A stretch of DNA of 64,000 nt from Planctomycetota bacterium (GTDB taxonomy: Bacteria > Planctomycetota > Phycisphaerae > Sedimentisphaerales > Anaerobacaceae), in assembly GCA_019456145.1 (NCBI GenBank), contig VRUL01000007.1, positions 1-64,000 on the forward strand, in the 5' to 3' direction. Below the pieces are notes generated by a model. It searched no databases, was not told the DNA's origin, and saw only the letters and a program-made list of their open reading frames with translations. A program made the position numbers and the translations under genes. Each line of letters begins with the position of its first letter. The stretch's first letter is position 1. This document shows, in pieces, positions 35,278-44,758 of the stretch.

Positions 35278-36543
35278 GTGGGTCAATTTTACGAAAATAT
35301 CGGCCATATTATCCTGATGTTGGCTCTTCTTGCTTGCTCAGCTTTTTTTTCAGGGACGGAGACCTCCTTTTTCAATTTGTCGCGTAGACAAGTGAGCCTT
35401 CTTTGGCAATCCAAACACAAACTTCACAAGCTTGCCGCAAGGCTCCTGAACAAACCCAAACAATTACTCAGTTGTCTGCTGTTCGGCAATATGACTGTTA
35501 ACGTTCTTTTCTATGCTATCGCCAGCGTGCTGACGGTTAGAGTGGGCCGAGAAATCGGCGCAGTTGCCGGGGCGCTCACCGCCTTTGTCAGCTTCGCAGT
35601 GCTGGTGCTCTTCGGTGAAATAGTTCCCAAATCGCTTGCGTATGCGAATTCAAAATCCGTCAGTGTTGCAGCGGCCCTGCCTCTGGTTTTATGCCTTCAA
35701 ATTTTCGCACCTCTTGAATTTGTGTTCAGAGTCTTTATAGTAGAGCCTGTTCTGCGTCTTCTTTTGGGGCCTTTAAAACCGGCCAAGCCGATAAGTACAG
35801 GGGAATTCAAATCGTTAATCGAACAAGTGCGAAAACGCGGACTAATCACGGCTGATGAAAATAGGCTCCTGGGTGAGATTGTCGAGCTTGGTTTTCTCAA
35901 AGTCCGCCACGTTATGCAGCCACGAGTTGATATGATTGCCTGCAGTGTTACCGGCTCTGCCGAATCGGCGCGCAAGAAAATGCTGAAAAACCATCTGACA
36001 AAGCTGCCTGTTTACGCCCGGACAATAGATGACATAGTTGGCCTGGTATACCTGCGGCAACTGTTGCTTGAAAGTGACACGTCCTTAGACAAGGTTGTTC
36101 AGGATGTACATTATGTTCCGGAACAAAAGACGGTGGAATCTTTGTTGGAATTTTTTCGTGAAGCTGGTACGGACATGGCCATAGTCGTTGATGAATACGG
36201 CGGGATTGCAGGTTCGGTGCGTCTGGAGGATATCGCCGAAGAGCTTCTGGGTCCGATAGAAGCTGCCGAGGGTATTGAGCTTGTCGAATCGATAGGCCCT
36301 TTCAAGTATCGGCTGTCAGGTGATCTTTCTATTCACGACTGGGCAGGGGCATTTGGCATCGATCCTGAGCAGGCGAAAGTTGCCACAATCGGCGGTCTGG
36401 TAACCGTTCTTCTAGGCAAGATACCTAAAAGCGGCGATGCCGCATATTTGCAGAATCTAAAGTTTACTGTCGAACATGTGCAAAAGCACCGCATCAAAAC
36501 GGTAATATTAACACTCGAGGCGGCCGGTAATAATGGTCAATAA
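35278..36543 (+). CDS. CNNM/CorC-type membrane protein with CBS pair (paralog 1)
   Basis: A 421-residue protein of the DUF21-CBS-CorC/HlyC family, implicated in magnesium or cobalt transport. The DUF21 membrane domain (about 1-165) has the signature ACSAFFSGTETSFFNLSR; two CBS domains follow (about 190-310, with RHVMQPRVDM and DMAIVVDEYGGIAG), then the CorC_HlyC domain (about 335-415). GTG start with AAGG about twelve bases upstream. The end overlaps the next paralog by 11 bases, so the pair is translationally coupled. The two may form a heteromer. Confidence 0.92.
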   Translation: MGQFYENIGHIILMLALLACSAFFSGTETSFFNLSRRQVSLLWQSKHKLHKLAARLLNKPKQLLSCLLFGNMTVNVLFYAIASVLTVRVGREIGAVAGALTAFVSFAVLVLFGEIVPKSLAYANSKSVSVAAALPLVLCLQIFAPLEFVFRVFIVEPVLRLLLGPLKPAKPISTGEFKSLIEQVRKRGLITADENRLLGEIVELGFLKVRHVMQPRVDMIACSVTGSAESARKKMLKNHLTKLPVYARTIDDIVGLVYLRQLLLESDTSLDKVVQDVHYVPEQKTVESLLEFFREAGTDMAIVVDEYGGIAGSVRLEDIAEELLGPIEAAEGIELVESIGPFKYRLSGDLSIHDWAGAFGIDPEQAKVATIGGLVTVLLGKIPKSGDAAYLQNLKFTVEHVQKHRIKTVILTLEAAGNNGQ

Positions 36544-37543
36544 CACAGTCTTAATATTGATAGCTGTCTTTGCCGTTGTTCTTTCCGGTTTTTTCGCCGG
36601 GGCTGAAACCGGTATGTACCAATTGAGCCGGCTTCGCTTACGGCTGGGTATTGAGAGAAGGCGATTATCGTCTGTCATGCTCGGCAAATGTTTGCGTGAC
36701 AGGTCGGCCCTGCTTCTTTCGATACTGATTGGCAACAACCTAACACACTACGTCGTCACAAGCATTGTAACGTGGCTATTACTGAGCGAGGTCAAAGCTG
36801 CACACGCAGCCGAGCTATTTGCGATGCTTATAGCGGCTCCGGTACTATTCGTATTTGGCGAGTTGATACCCAAAAATATATTCTTTTATCGTGCCGATTA
36901 TCTAATGCCCTCGTTTGCACCTGTTCTATTCGTATCCCATAAGCTTTTTACCTGGTGTGGAGCGGTGCCGCTGCTTAAACTCACGTCAGGTATTTTTGCC
37001 CGATTAGTAGGTTCTTCCGGCCCATCCAAGACGGTGACAGGCGTTGTACAAAAACATCATATTACAGCAATGATGGCCGAGACCCATGAAGAGGGAATCT
37101 TAAGCCCTGTACAGACCGGTCTGGTAAACCGTTTAGTTAGTATCTCACACACTGCTATAGGAGCCGTGATGACACCTGTTAACAAGGTTGAGATGGTCGA
37201 TGCGAATTCTGATAGTTCAGTCCTGTTGGACATATTAAAGAGATGTGCGTTTACCCGTCTGCCTGTCACAGATAAGCAGCGTGTGAATATTGTCGGCTTT
37301 ATAAATATTTATGAGGCTTTAAGCTCGGCAGAGCAGTTCACAGAGCTACGTAACTTTATAAAGCCCATCCGGAAGCTTGGCGACAATACGGCGGTAATCG
37401 AGGCGATAAATATTATGCAGCGTGAGAACCAAAAAATCGTTTTGGTTACGAGAGCCGGCCGCGGGGATCAAGAAAGGCCCATCGGCATCGTAACGATGAA
37501 GGATTTGGTTGAGGAGCTGCTCGGTGAGTTAGCCGAGTGGTAA
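36533..37543 (+). CDS. CNNM/CorC-type membrane protein (paralog 2, lacks the CorC tail)
   Basis: A 336-residue DUF21-CBS protein. The DUF21 start (SGFFAGAETGMYQLSRLRL) matches the signature of its neighbour, followed by a CBS pair (about 205-335, with GAVMTPVNKVEMVD and GIVTMKDLVEELLGEL). It ends directly after the second CBS domain, so the C-terminal CorC_HlyC domain is missing compared with paralog 1. The start overlaps the end of paralog 1. This looks like a division of labour after tandem duplication, or a truncation. Confidence 0.88.
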   Translation: MVNNTVLILIAVFAVVLSGFFAGAETGMYQLSRLRLRLGIERRRLSSVMLGKCLRDRSALLLSILIGNNLTHYVVTSIVTWLLLSEVKAAHAAELFAMLIAAPVLFVFGELIPKNIFFYRADYLMPSFAPVLFVSHKLFTWCGAVPLLKLTSGIFARLVGSSGPSKTVTGVVQKHHITAMMAETHEEGILSPVQTGLVNRLVSISHTAIGAVMTPVNKVEMVDANSDSSVLLDILKRCAFTRLPVTDKQRVNIVGFINIYEALSSAEQFTELRNFIKPIRKLGDNTAVIEAINIMQRENQKIVLVTRAGRGDQERPIGIVTMKDLVEELLGELAEW

Positions 37544-37578
37544 GAATATCCTGAAAATAAATAAGATTGAATAATTAG

Positions 37579-39117
37579 ATGTCACCGAAAATTATTAATG
37601 CCATCGTTATTTTTGTGCTCGTGGTCCTTTCGCTCGGAATCTTCGCGAATGGCATGACCAAGCCTCTCGGCCGGGATGAACAAATGTACTGCACCGGCGG
37701 CGTGATGATGGCTCAGGGCAAAATGATTTACAGGGATTTTTCCTACGTGGCCCAACTGCCCTACCACCCGTTGCTCTACGCGGCACTGTTTAGGATATTG
37801 AACACAACTCACTATCTACTCGTGGGAAGAATGGTTTCCGTGGTCTGTGACGTTCTTGTGATGCTTTGCATCGTCGGCATATATCGGCACATCTTCGGCA
37901 AGTTTGGAATTTGCGGAATGATTCTGGGTGCCGCGGGAGCCGTTCTGTATGTTTTTAATCCTCTCGTCGATTACGCCAATGGGTATGCGTGGAACCACGA
38001 TGTTGTAATCTTGTGTGTTGTGCTTTCTTTCTGGCTATTCATATCTACGGACTTCAAGCAGAAATCAAGATGTTGGCGAATAGCGGCCATTGGCGGGCTG
38101 CTTACTTTGGCAACGTGTATGCGGATAACGACGGCTCTGGTGCAGATTCTATTTTTCGCAGCTTTGCTTAGCCAGCCGGCTGAGTCATTGAAACAAAGAA
38201 TCAAGACTGTATTGCCTTTTTTGATATCTACGGCTGTTGTTTTAATCTGGCCTGTTTGGGTGATAGCTTCATCGGGGAAGGCATTTTTCCTGAACCTGAT
38301 CTGGATACCGAGGTTGTACGGCAAATGGCTGCATGAAGTAGGTCTGGTTCATAACAAACTCGGACTAACATTGAGTGCCTTTAAGACGCCGGGTTATTTA
38401 GTACTTATCGTCATGGCGATTTATCTTTGCGCAGTGATTGTATGGCAGCGCAGGAAGTTAGCTAAATCTGACGCAAGAAATCTATTGTTTGCCGCCCTGC
38501 TGGTTTTAGCGTTTTTCTTAATCGCTCTGATTCCGCCGACCATGTGGAGACAATACCTCTCTTTGCCGGTACCTTTTGTAATAATCAGTTTTGCCTATCC
38601 TCTGATGCAGCTTAGACAACTTGCCGAGAAGGTCAGGGACAACAAGCAATTTAAGATAGCCGGTGCTGTAGTAGCTGTTTGCGTGGTTGTGGCGGTGGTC
38701 TCATACCCTATTGTACTGTATAGAACTGTGGTGCTCTTTTATCCTGAGGGCTGGGTGCCGATTCAAGTGCATAAGATATCGCGGGATATCGCTGAAAAAA
38801 CCAAAGCACCAAAAAAAATACTTACCTTAGCCCCCCTATTCGCTCTTGAAGGCGGCTGCGATATTTATACCGAACTGTCGTGCGGCTCGATTGTGTACAG
38901 GATTGGGGACAGACTGTCTGCCTGGAACCGTGACAAAACACATACAGCCGGTCCGAGGGATCTTGCGAAGCTGGTGGCAGAAGAGCCGCCTTCGGCGGTG
39001 ATAATTAATGTAGAAATGATGAAATTCCTCGAAGACGACCTGATTAAAACCGCGGTCAAGCCTGGTTGGGAGAGGAAAGTTTACGAATACGGCCCTGTGG
39101 TATACTTCAGACGTTAG
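37579..39117 (+). CDS. Multi-pass GT-C-like membrane protein (paralog A)
   Basis: A 512-residue protein with about ten to twelve membrane segments. The first loop has GRDEQMYCTGGVMMAQGKMI followed by YRDFS...QLPYHP, with an acidic pair placed as in GT39/ArnT/PMT-type glycosyltransferases that use polyprenyl-phosphate sugars. The C-terminal soluble part (about 395-512) has ILTLAPLFALEGGCDIYTEL and ends PVVYFRR. A close paralog lies at 41946. I cannot assign donor or acceptor. It starts 36 bases after the CNNM pair without a strong ribosome-binding site. Confidence 0.75.
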   Translation: MSPKIINAIVIFVLVVLSLGIFANGMTKPLGRDEQMYCTGGVMMAQGKMIYRDFSYVAQLPYHPLLYAALFRILNTTHYLLVGRMVSVVCDVLVMLCIVGIYRHIFGKFGICGMILGAAGAVLYVFNPLVDYANGYAWNHDVVILCVVLSFWLFISTDFKQKSRCWRIAAIGGLLTLATCMRITTALVQILFFAALLSQPAESLKQRIKTVLPFLISTAVVLIWPVWVIASSGKAFFLNLIWIPRLYGKWLHEVGLVHNKLGLTLSAFKTPGYLVLIVMAIYLCAVIVWQRRKLAKSDARNLLFAALLVLAFFLIALIPPTMWRQYLSLPVPFVIISFAYPLMQLRQLAEKVRDNKQFKIAGAVVAVCVVVAVVSYPIVLYRTVVLFYPEGWVPIQVHKISRDIAEKTKAPKKILTLAPLFALEGGCDIYTELSCGSIVYRIGDRLSAWNRDKTHTAGPRDLAKLVAEEPPSAVIINVEMMKFLEDDLIKTAVKPGWERKVYEYGPVVYFRR

Positions 39118-39153
39118 GCTTTGTTCACAGACTTACGCATGGGCCATGCAGCA

Positions 39154-40233
39154 CTAAACATACCGCCAGCCATGTTCAAGCCAGGCGTACCGGCGATCGG
39201 TGATCCTTGTAGCCGCAACTTTCTCAAGGCGTTTCCGCCCGCTCGGTGAGAGTTTCGTCCAGGAGGCGCTGAAATTCTCGCGGACCTGCTCGATCGTGTG
39301 TACGCCGCACGTACAAATGTCGACCAATTTATTCTCCAGCACGAACGAGATCATGTCGCGCGGCAGACCGGCGTCGGCGCCTCTGAGGTCGCGGTTCTTT
39401 AAGAGTTCCCCCCGCGCGAAGGGCTTGATGGTAATAACACCGAGTCCCTTTTTCTTAGCTGCAGACAGCAGTGTTTCGGCCGCACGATGCCGTATGTTGT
39501 ACGGCAGCGAGACGATATCGAAGTAGTCTCCATACTTGTCAAATGCCTCAAGAAACAGCTCAGGCGTGAAGTGGCAGCCGAATCCCGTGAAGCGAATCTT
39601 TCCCTGCTGCTTTAGTTTGTCGAGGGCTTCGATTGAATAGGACATATCCCAGTAACCGGACTGGGTAGTGTCATTGGCCGTATTACATAACAGACACATA
39701 TCCACATAGTCTGTCTGCCACAGCTTCAAACGCTTCTCGGTCCACTTGTAGATTTCCTTCTTGTCGGCCTGGCGTCCCTTCATCTTGTGAGAAACGCGAA
39801 TCGAAATAAGAACCTTGTCTCGCTTGCCGAGCCTTTTAAGCGCCTCGCCCGGCACGCTGGATTCGTCCAGCGGTGTGCAGGAGTCGAGGAAATTTACTCC
39901 CATTTCCAGGCCGGCTGCTATCATCCTAACCGCCTCATCGATTGTAGGCTTGCGATATCCACCCTTGCCGTCTGGAACTTGCTTGTAGGACCAGCTATGT
40001 CCCCCAAGCCCGATTTCAGAAACCTTCAGGCCGGTTTTGCCAAGAACACGATATTTTACCTTTGGACGATTTGTTATAGACGCGGCCGAAACTTGCGAAT
40101 CGACAGTAAGCTTTTGTGCCGTACCAGCAGCCACCATGCCAATTCCCAATTGTCTAAGGAATTGTCTGCGTGTCGAACCATTTGCCCCCTCAATTCGTAT
40201 TCGGCCATTTTGTGTGTCCTCCAAAGCTTTCAA
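39154..40233 (-). CDS. Exported aldo/keto-reductase-fold protein lacking most catalytic residues
   Basis: A 359-residue protein with a twin-arginine signal (TRRQFLRQLGIGMVAAG). The AKR barrel is clear (YRVLGKTGLKVSEIGLGGHS, GVNFLDSC, RFTGFGCHF, LGVITIKPFARGELL). The usual Asp-Tyr-Lys-His tetrad is mostly gone: the Asp remains (FLDSCTPL), but leucine stands in the Tyr position five residues on, arginine in the Lys position (VLISIRVSH), and cysteine in the His position (DYVDMCLLCN). Such Tat-exported AKR homologs are frequent in planctomycetes; the biochemical role is unknown. It may bind a sugar or act by another mechanism. Confidence 0.85.
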   Translation of the reverse strand: MKALEDTQNGRIRIEGANGSTRRQFLRQLGIGMVAAGTAQKLTVDSQVSAASITNRPKVKYRVLGKTGLKVSEIGLGGHSWSYKQVPDGKGGYRKPTIDEAVRMIAAGLEMGVNFLDSCTPLDESSVPGEALKRLGKRDKVLISIRVSHKMKGRQADKKEIYKWTEKRLKLWQTDYVDMCLLCNTANDTTQSGYWDMSYSIEALDKLKQQGKIRFTGFGCHFTPELFLEAFDKYGDYFDIVSLPYNIRHRAAETLLSAAKKKGLGVITIKPFARGELLKNRDLRGADAGLPRDMISFVLENKLVDICTCGVHTIEQVRENFSASWTKLSPSGRKRLEKVAATRITDRRYAWLEHGWRYV

Positions 40234-40346
40234 CTAACATTACCCATTTCAACTCCGATTAAGCACTCCTGCGCTGCTAATTCCATACTACCAAAATCCC
40301 GACTATTTGTCACGAATGAGATGGGAAATCTTATACAAGTAAACCA

Positions 40347-41759
40347 TTACTTAGATACATCATCGATGATTGCCTTTGCGATGTTATTAATCGCAGTGCG
40401 TGTTTTTCCATTGGTCTTGTTGGCGAGGATTGAAAATAAGTAATCTCCGTTGTCGGTTGTGCAAACCCCTGAGAGAGCCTTGACGCCAGCTATGTATCCG
40501 GTTTTGCCACAGATTTTGCCCTTGTATTTTTGCTCTTTGAAATATCTGCTAACCGTACCATCAACCCCCCCTACCGCGAGCGAGGCCTTATAGAGCGGCC
40601 AATCTCTGCCTTTGTAAACATCCGATAAGGCTTTAGTAATGGCATATGCGCTCAACTCGTTCTGTCTGCTCAAACCGCTGCCATCGGCGATATAAAATTG
40701 ACTCCTGTCAATACCCAGGCCGGACAAGTAACGTGAGATAATCCGCCGCCCCGCCGCCCAGCTACCGTTCCTATTGGTCATACTGCTATTGGCAGCGATG
40801 GTTTTGAAAAGCGCTTCTGCCGCTAATCCAAAGCTGCCCTTATTGCAACGGGCCAGACAATCAGCTATGGGGGTGCTGAATTCGGTCAACATGGTTACAT
40901 TGCAGTCCTCGCTGACAGCTTTTTCTATAAGCTCGCCTTTTGTTTTTATGCCGGCTTTAGCCAAATTTTCTGCCAATAAGAATCCGAAAAACGCGGCAGG
41001 CCTTTCAATCGCCACGGCAAAGGGGCCGATCTTACTTTTACATTTTCCATGAACCACAATCTTGTTTGGCTGACGGTTGCGGTACGAGCCAATCGTACTT
41101 GTTCCTTTTGATATTGGTATGACCTTATTGGTGAACTTTATGAAAGCTGTTTTCGGCTCGATGGAGACAACCACTCTTCTACCTGTTTTTTTAGCGGAGA
41201 TGTCTATACAATTTCCTCGGAAATTTAAGCCGCTCACTTCACAGGCGTATGGTTTGTTCAACTCTTTCCTTGGCCAGCTCGGATGGACCCGCTGGTCATC
41301 GAAAATTCCGCTATCAATAATAATATCTTTTATGGTTGTTATGTGTTTTCGTTTTAAAGCAGCTATTATATCTTCAAATATCCAGCCAACCTTTCGGGTA
41401 TATTTAGCATCCGTGACTTTGTCGGCCAATAGCGGATCACCGCTTCCTATTACTACAAGGGTATCGTCACAAAATCCAACTTTTGTTTTATATTTGTAAT
41501 CTGCGCCTAAGAATTTGAGGGCGGCTGCGGTAGTAATTATTTTCATATTCGACGCCGGCACCAGTGCCTCTTTTGAATTATGGCTATACATTGTTCTGCC
41601 TGAATCAGCCTTTATAATGTGAATGGAAAACCGAACGGTTTTCAGCGATGGCTGGCTGATAATAGCATTAACCTGCTTTGCCAGATTCGCTTCCGCAAAG
41701 GTAGTCAGGCAGATGCTAAATACAAGCGCAATCAGTAATTTTTTTATTTGAGCCTTCAT
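40347..41759 (-). CDS. dacB: D-alanyl-D-alanine carboxypeptidase/endopeptidase, PBP4 type (family S13)
   Basis: Cleaves D-Ala-D-Ala or crosslinks in peptidoglycan in the periplasm. The 470-residue product has a signal peptide (MKAQIKKLLIALVFSICLTT), the S70-x-x-K73 motif (PASNMK), the SxN-type motif in ADGSGLSRQN and the KTG motif in CGKTGYIAG. The large insert between SxxK and SxN is typical of PBP4. I take the ATG at 41759; the frame opens earlier with a TTG (41798) that would add 13 residues and spoil the signal peptide. It is divergent from the membrane protein gene at 41946. Confidence 0.93.
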   Translation of the reverse strand: MKAQIKKLLIALVFSICLTTFAEANLAKQVNAIISQPSLKTVRFSIHIIKADSGRTMYSHNSKEALVPASNMKIITTAAALKFLGADYKYKTKVGFCDDTLVVIGSGDPLLADKVTDAKYTRKVGWIFEDIIAALKRKHITTIKDIIIDSGIFDDQRVHPSWPRKELNKPYACEVSGLNFRGNCIDISAKKTGRRVVVSIEPKTAFIKFTNKVIPISKGTSTIGSYRNRQPNKIVVHGKCKSKIGPFAVAIERPAAFFGFLLAENLAKAGIKTKGELIEKAVSEDCNVTMLTEFSTPIADCLARCNKGSFGLAAEALFKTIAANSSMTNRNGSWAAGRRIISRYLSGLGIDRSQFYIADGSGLSRQNELSAYAITKALSDVYKGRDWPLYKASLAVGGVDGTVSRYFKEQKYKGKICGKTGYIAGVKALSGVCTTDNGDYLFSILANKTNGKTRTAINNIAKAIIDDVSK

Positions 41760-41861
41760 ATGATGACTTATTATTTCATAAAACAAGCAGTTTTTCAATA
41801 AGTTTCTTTTGCGGTGCAGCTAAATGCCCTGATTTGCGCAGGGAGTTTAGTTTTAATTGTC

Positions 41862-41891
41862 TTGAAATAGTAACCTTATGGTGTATATAAT
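41862..41891 (+). promoter_or_regulatory. Promoter candidate for the second GT-C-like gene
   Basis: TTGAAA (41862-41867), an 18-base spacer and a perfect TATAAT (41886-41891), 55 bases before the TTG start at 41946. Confidence 0.55.
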
Positions 41892-41945
41892 TGCCTGACT
41901 TTCGAATCGTAGGCCATGATGGCATAATAATAGCGGAGTACAGGT

Positions 41946-43553
41946 TTGAAATTGGACAATCGGACTTTATTAAGAATAGTTAAGACCTTAGCCTGCCTGG
42001 TATTAATTGCCCTTTCGCTTGTAATCTTTATGAGCAGTATGTCCAATCCCGTTGTGGATGCAGAGCAGGCTTCGTGTGCCGCGGGTGTTCTGCTGACCAA
42101 GGGCAAAATGATTTACAGGGATTTTTCCTGCGCAGCTCAAATGCCGTATCATCCTTTCCTTTGTGCGGCCATATTCAAGGCTTCGAATACAACGCACTAT
42201 CTGTTTGCCGCAAGGATGCTGACGGTCGTATGTGACATACTGGTGATAATATCCATCATCGGCATATTCCATCGTGTTTTTTCCTCTTTTCCTATTACGG
42301 GCCTGCTGTTAGGTATGGCCATGGCTGTCCTATTTGTATTCAATTGTCATGTCGACAGGGCCAATGGATTTGCCTTGAACCAGGATTTTATGATATTGTG
42401 CATTTTGGTGTCGTTCCGGTTGTTTTTATCTATCGATTTTAAGGGGAGGTCGCTGTATTTGCGAATTGGGGCCATGAGCGCTCTGCTTACATTGGCGACC
42501 TGCCTGCATTACACGGCGATTTTCATTCAACTGCTGTTTTTCGTAATGCTGCTGTTCCAACGTGCAGAGTCAATCAAACAAAGATTTAATACTGTTTTTG
42601 CGTTTTTGATTGCTCCAGTGATTATTTTGATTCTGCCTATATGGACAATGGCTCAGGCGCCACGCGCTTTTTTAATAAACGTTTTCGAGATGCCCTTTCT
42701 AAAGATGCAGTTGGTACGCAAAATGCAAATCATGATGGGAGAAGGTCTGTACGGAAAAGTTTTAAGAATACTTACCTTTCTTACAGAACCCCACGGCATT
42801 TTTCCTTTTCTGATTGCCATTTGCCTTGTTGTGCTGATTGTACTGTGTCGTGACAATTTAGAGATATCGAATCTTCGAAATGCATTACTTGCCGGCTTAG
42901 TACCGGTGATATTTTTGATAATCGCCCTATGCAATCCGGAAATGTTGTACGAAAACTTTGCCATATTGATTCCATTTTTAATAATCAGCTTCGCATATCC
43001 CCTCCTGTATTTAAGACGTCTTGGGACAAGCATCCCGCATAGGTATTTTCGAATAGCCTCGATTGTAGTGATTGCCTGTGCCTTTTCCCAGGCCGCTTCT
43101 CAATCATCTATGCTTTTGAGGCTATCGAGAATATCCAGGCCTCAGAGCTGGATTCCTATGAGGGTGCATCAGATATCTGAGGAAGTAGCCCGAAAGACCA
43201 AAGAACCTAAGTTAATAGTTACACTTGGACCTCTTTATGCCCTCGAAAGTGGATGCGACATTTATCCTGAACTTTCGTCAGGATGGGAGGGATGCAAAAT
43301 TGCCAATGCATTGTCCGCCGCGAAGCGTGAGGCTACCCATACGTTAAATGCAAAAGCATTTAAGGAGATGTTAGGAGAAAGGCCGCCCTCAGGTATAATA
43401 ATCAACAGAGACCCGAGAAATGAGCAAGTGACCCGCATCGGAATGATACTACTTCGGATCGCCAAAACAAAGTGGCCAGAACAAGGTTACGACGAAAGTA
43501 TCTGGGAGCGAAAAGAATACCCCTTAGATATTGTGGCCTACTTTAGACTTTAA
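41946..43553 (+). CDS. Multi-pass GT-C-like membrane protein (paralog B)
   Basis: A 535-residue paralog of the protein at 37579, with the same loop motif (LTKGKMIYRDFSCAAQMPYHP split as GKMIYRDFS...QMPYHP), the same number of membrane segments and a matching tail (IVTLGPLYALESGCDIYPEL ... VAYFRL). The first-loop acidic motif differs (VVDAEQASCAAG against GRDEQMYCTGG), keeping D and E. The start is TTG with GGAG about twelve bases upstream. The two paralogs bracket dacB and an exported AKR, which suggests duplication followed by insertion, or a preserved envelope cluster. Confidence 0.75.
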   Translation: MKLDNRTLLRIVKTLACLVLIALSLVIFMSSMSNPVVDAEQASCAAGVLLTKGKMIYRDFSCAAQMPYHPFLCAAIFKASNTTHYLFAARMLTVVCDILVIISIIGIFHRVFSSFPITGLLLGMAMAVLFVFNCHVDRANGFALNQDFMILCILVSFRLFLSIDFKGRSLYLRIGAMSALLTLATCLHYTAIFIQLLFFVMLLFQRAESIKQRFNTVFAFLIAPVIILILPIWTMAQAPRAFLINVFEMPFLKMQLVRKMQIMMGEGLYGKVLRILTFLTEPHGIFPFLIAICLVVLIVLCRDNLEISNLRNALLAGLVPVIFLIIALCNPEMLYENFAILIPFLIISFAYPLLYLRRLGTSIPHRYFRIASIVVIACAFSQAASQSSMLLRLSRISRPQSWIPMRVHQISEEVARKTKEPKLIVTLGPLYALESGCDIYPELSSGWEGCKIANALSAAKREATHTLNAKAFKEMLGERPPSGIIINRDPRNEQVTRIGMILLRIAKTKWPEQGYDESIWERKEYPLDIVAYFRL

Positions 43554-43698
43554 TTTTATAATCCGAGACTTGTTTGATAGGACTTCTGGTGTTTTTGACA
43601 CTAACATCGAGCATTCCGAGGATTAATAATTGATAAAATTACATTATTCGTCTTGGCCGTAGTTTGCAAAGTTCGCACAAATATCCAATAAATACTGC

Positions 43699-43726
43699 TT
43701 GACAAAACCAGAGGAATGCGCATAAT
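43699..43726 (+). promoter_or_regulatory. Promoter candidate for the isomerase-AKR operon
   Basis: Perfect TTGACA (43699-43704), a 16-base spacer and CATAAT (43721-43726), about 43 bases before the gene at 43769. Confidence 0.5.
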
Positions 43727-43768
43727 TGGTTATTGAAACTTAATCGTTAGGAGACGGCTGAAAGGCGT

Positions 43769-44713
43769 ATGGAAATTAATATGTCTGCTATAAACAAGGG
43801 GGAAAGAAGCACAAACGTGTCTGCTTACACACGTCGTGGTTTTCTAAAAGTGGTGGGCGCGGGTGTGGCGGCCGGTATTACTGCACCGATTTTGCCGACG
43901 TGGGCACGGAAAACCGGCAGGAAAAAATGGCGGATGAGGCTGTCAACGTCATCAATCCATTTCATGCAACTTCCAATCGAGCAGGCGTGTGAGAGGATTG
44001 CGAAATTAGGATTCGAGGCAATTGACATCTGGTCGGCACACGAGGGCTGCCCACATCTCGACGACGCGGCCAAACGCTTAGGCGCAAAGGGCCTAAAGAA
44101 ACTGCTGAGCAAGCACAAGCTGAAACTGTTTGCGTTTTCAGTTTATCAGGGCGGGTATGAGCGTTACGCGGAGCTGTTAGGCAAGACCGGCGGCGGTGTG
44201 GCCATTCGTGGCAGCGCAGGGCCCTGCAAACCGGAGGAACTAACCGGGCGGATGAGACAGTTCATCGAGAGGCTCAAGCCTCTGGACGAATTAGCTGAAA
44301 AATATAACTCATATCTGGCGATAGAAAACCACGGAAATGCGCTGCTGAGCTCGCTCGATTCGCTCAAGGCTTTTGTTGACATTAACACGTCGCGGAGATT
44401 AGGCATTGCACTGGCTCCGTATCATATCCAGACGCTTAAGGCTTCTGTGCCGGATGCAATTCGTATTTGCGGAAAGCAGCTTTTGTTCTTTTACGCATGG
44501 CAGCACTCTGGGGGCTCAAAGCAGCTTCCGGGTATCGGGCCCACCGACATGACGCCCTGGATACAGGCTCTGGCCGACATTCGATACCGTGGATATGTTA
44601 ATCCGTTCATGCACGGTCATCCTGAGGCGAACGTGATGACGGCGAATCTGGCCAATTCACGCGATTATCTGAAGAATTGCTACAAAAAGGTGAACCAAAC
44701 AACGGACCTCTGA
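43769..44713 (+). CDS. Exported TIM-barrel sugar isomerase/epimerase
   Basis: A 314-residue protein of the xylose-isomerase-like TIM-barrel family. A twin-arginine signal (TRRGFLKVVGAGVAAGIT) precedes the barrel, with LGFEAIDIWSAHEG, a YLAIENHGNAL strand carrying the usual Glu-Asn-His metal-site pattern, and FMHGHPE near the end. It is the first gene of an operon with two AKR-fold proteins and a cytochrome-like remnant. An alternative ATG at 43781 is possible. It likely isomerises or epimerises a keto-sugar outside the cytoplasm; substrate unknown. Confidence 0.85.
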   Translation: MEINMSAINKGERSTNVSAYTRRGFLKVVGAGVAAGITAPILPTWARKTGRKKWRMRLSTSSIHFMQLPIEQACERIAKLGFEAIDIWSAHEGCPHLDDAAKRLGAKGLKKLLSKHKLKLFAFSVYQGGYERYAELLGKTGGGVAIRGSAGPCKPEELTGRMRQFIERLKPLDELAEKYNSYLAIENHGNALLSSLDSLKAFVDINTSRRLGIALAPYHIQTLKASVPDAIRICGKQLLFFYAWQHSGGSKQLPGIGPTDMTPWIQALADIRYRGYVNPFMHGHPEANVMTANLANSRDYLKNCYKKVNQTTDL

Positions 44714-44758
44714 CAAATAGCTCAGAACTACAATTGAAAGAGAAATGAGGAAGTAACT

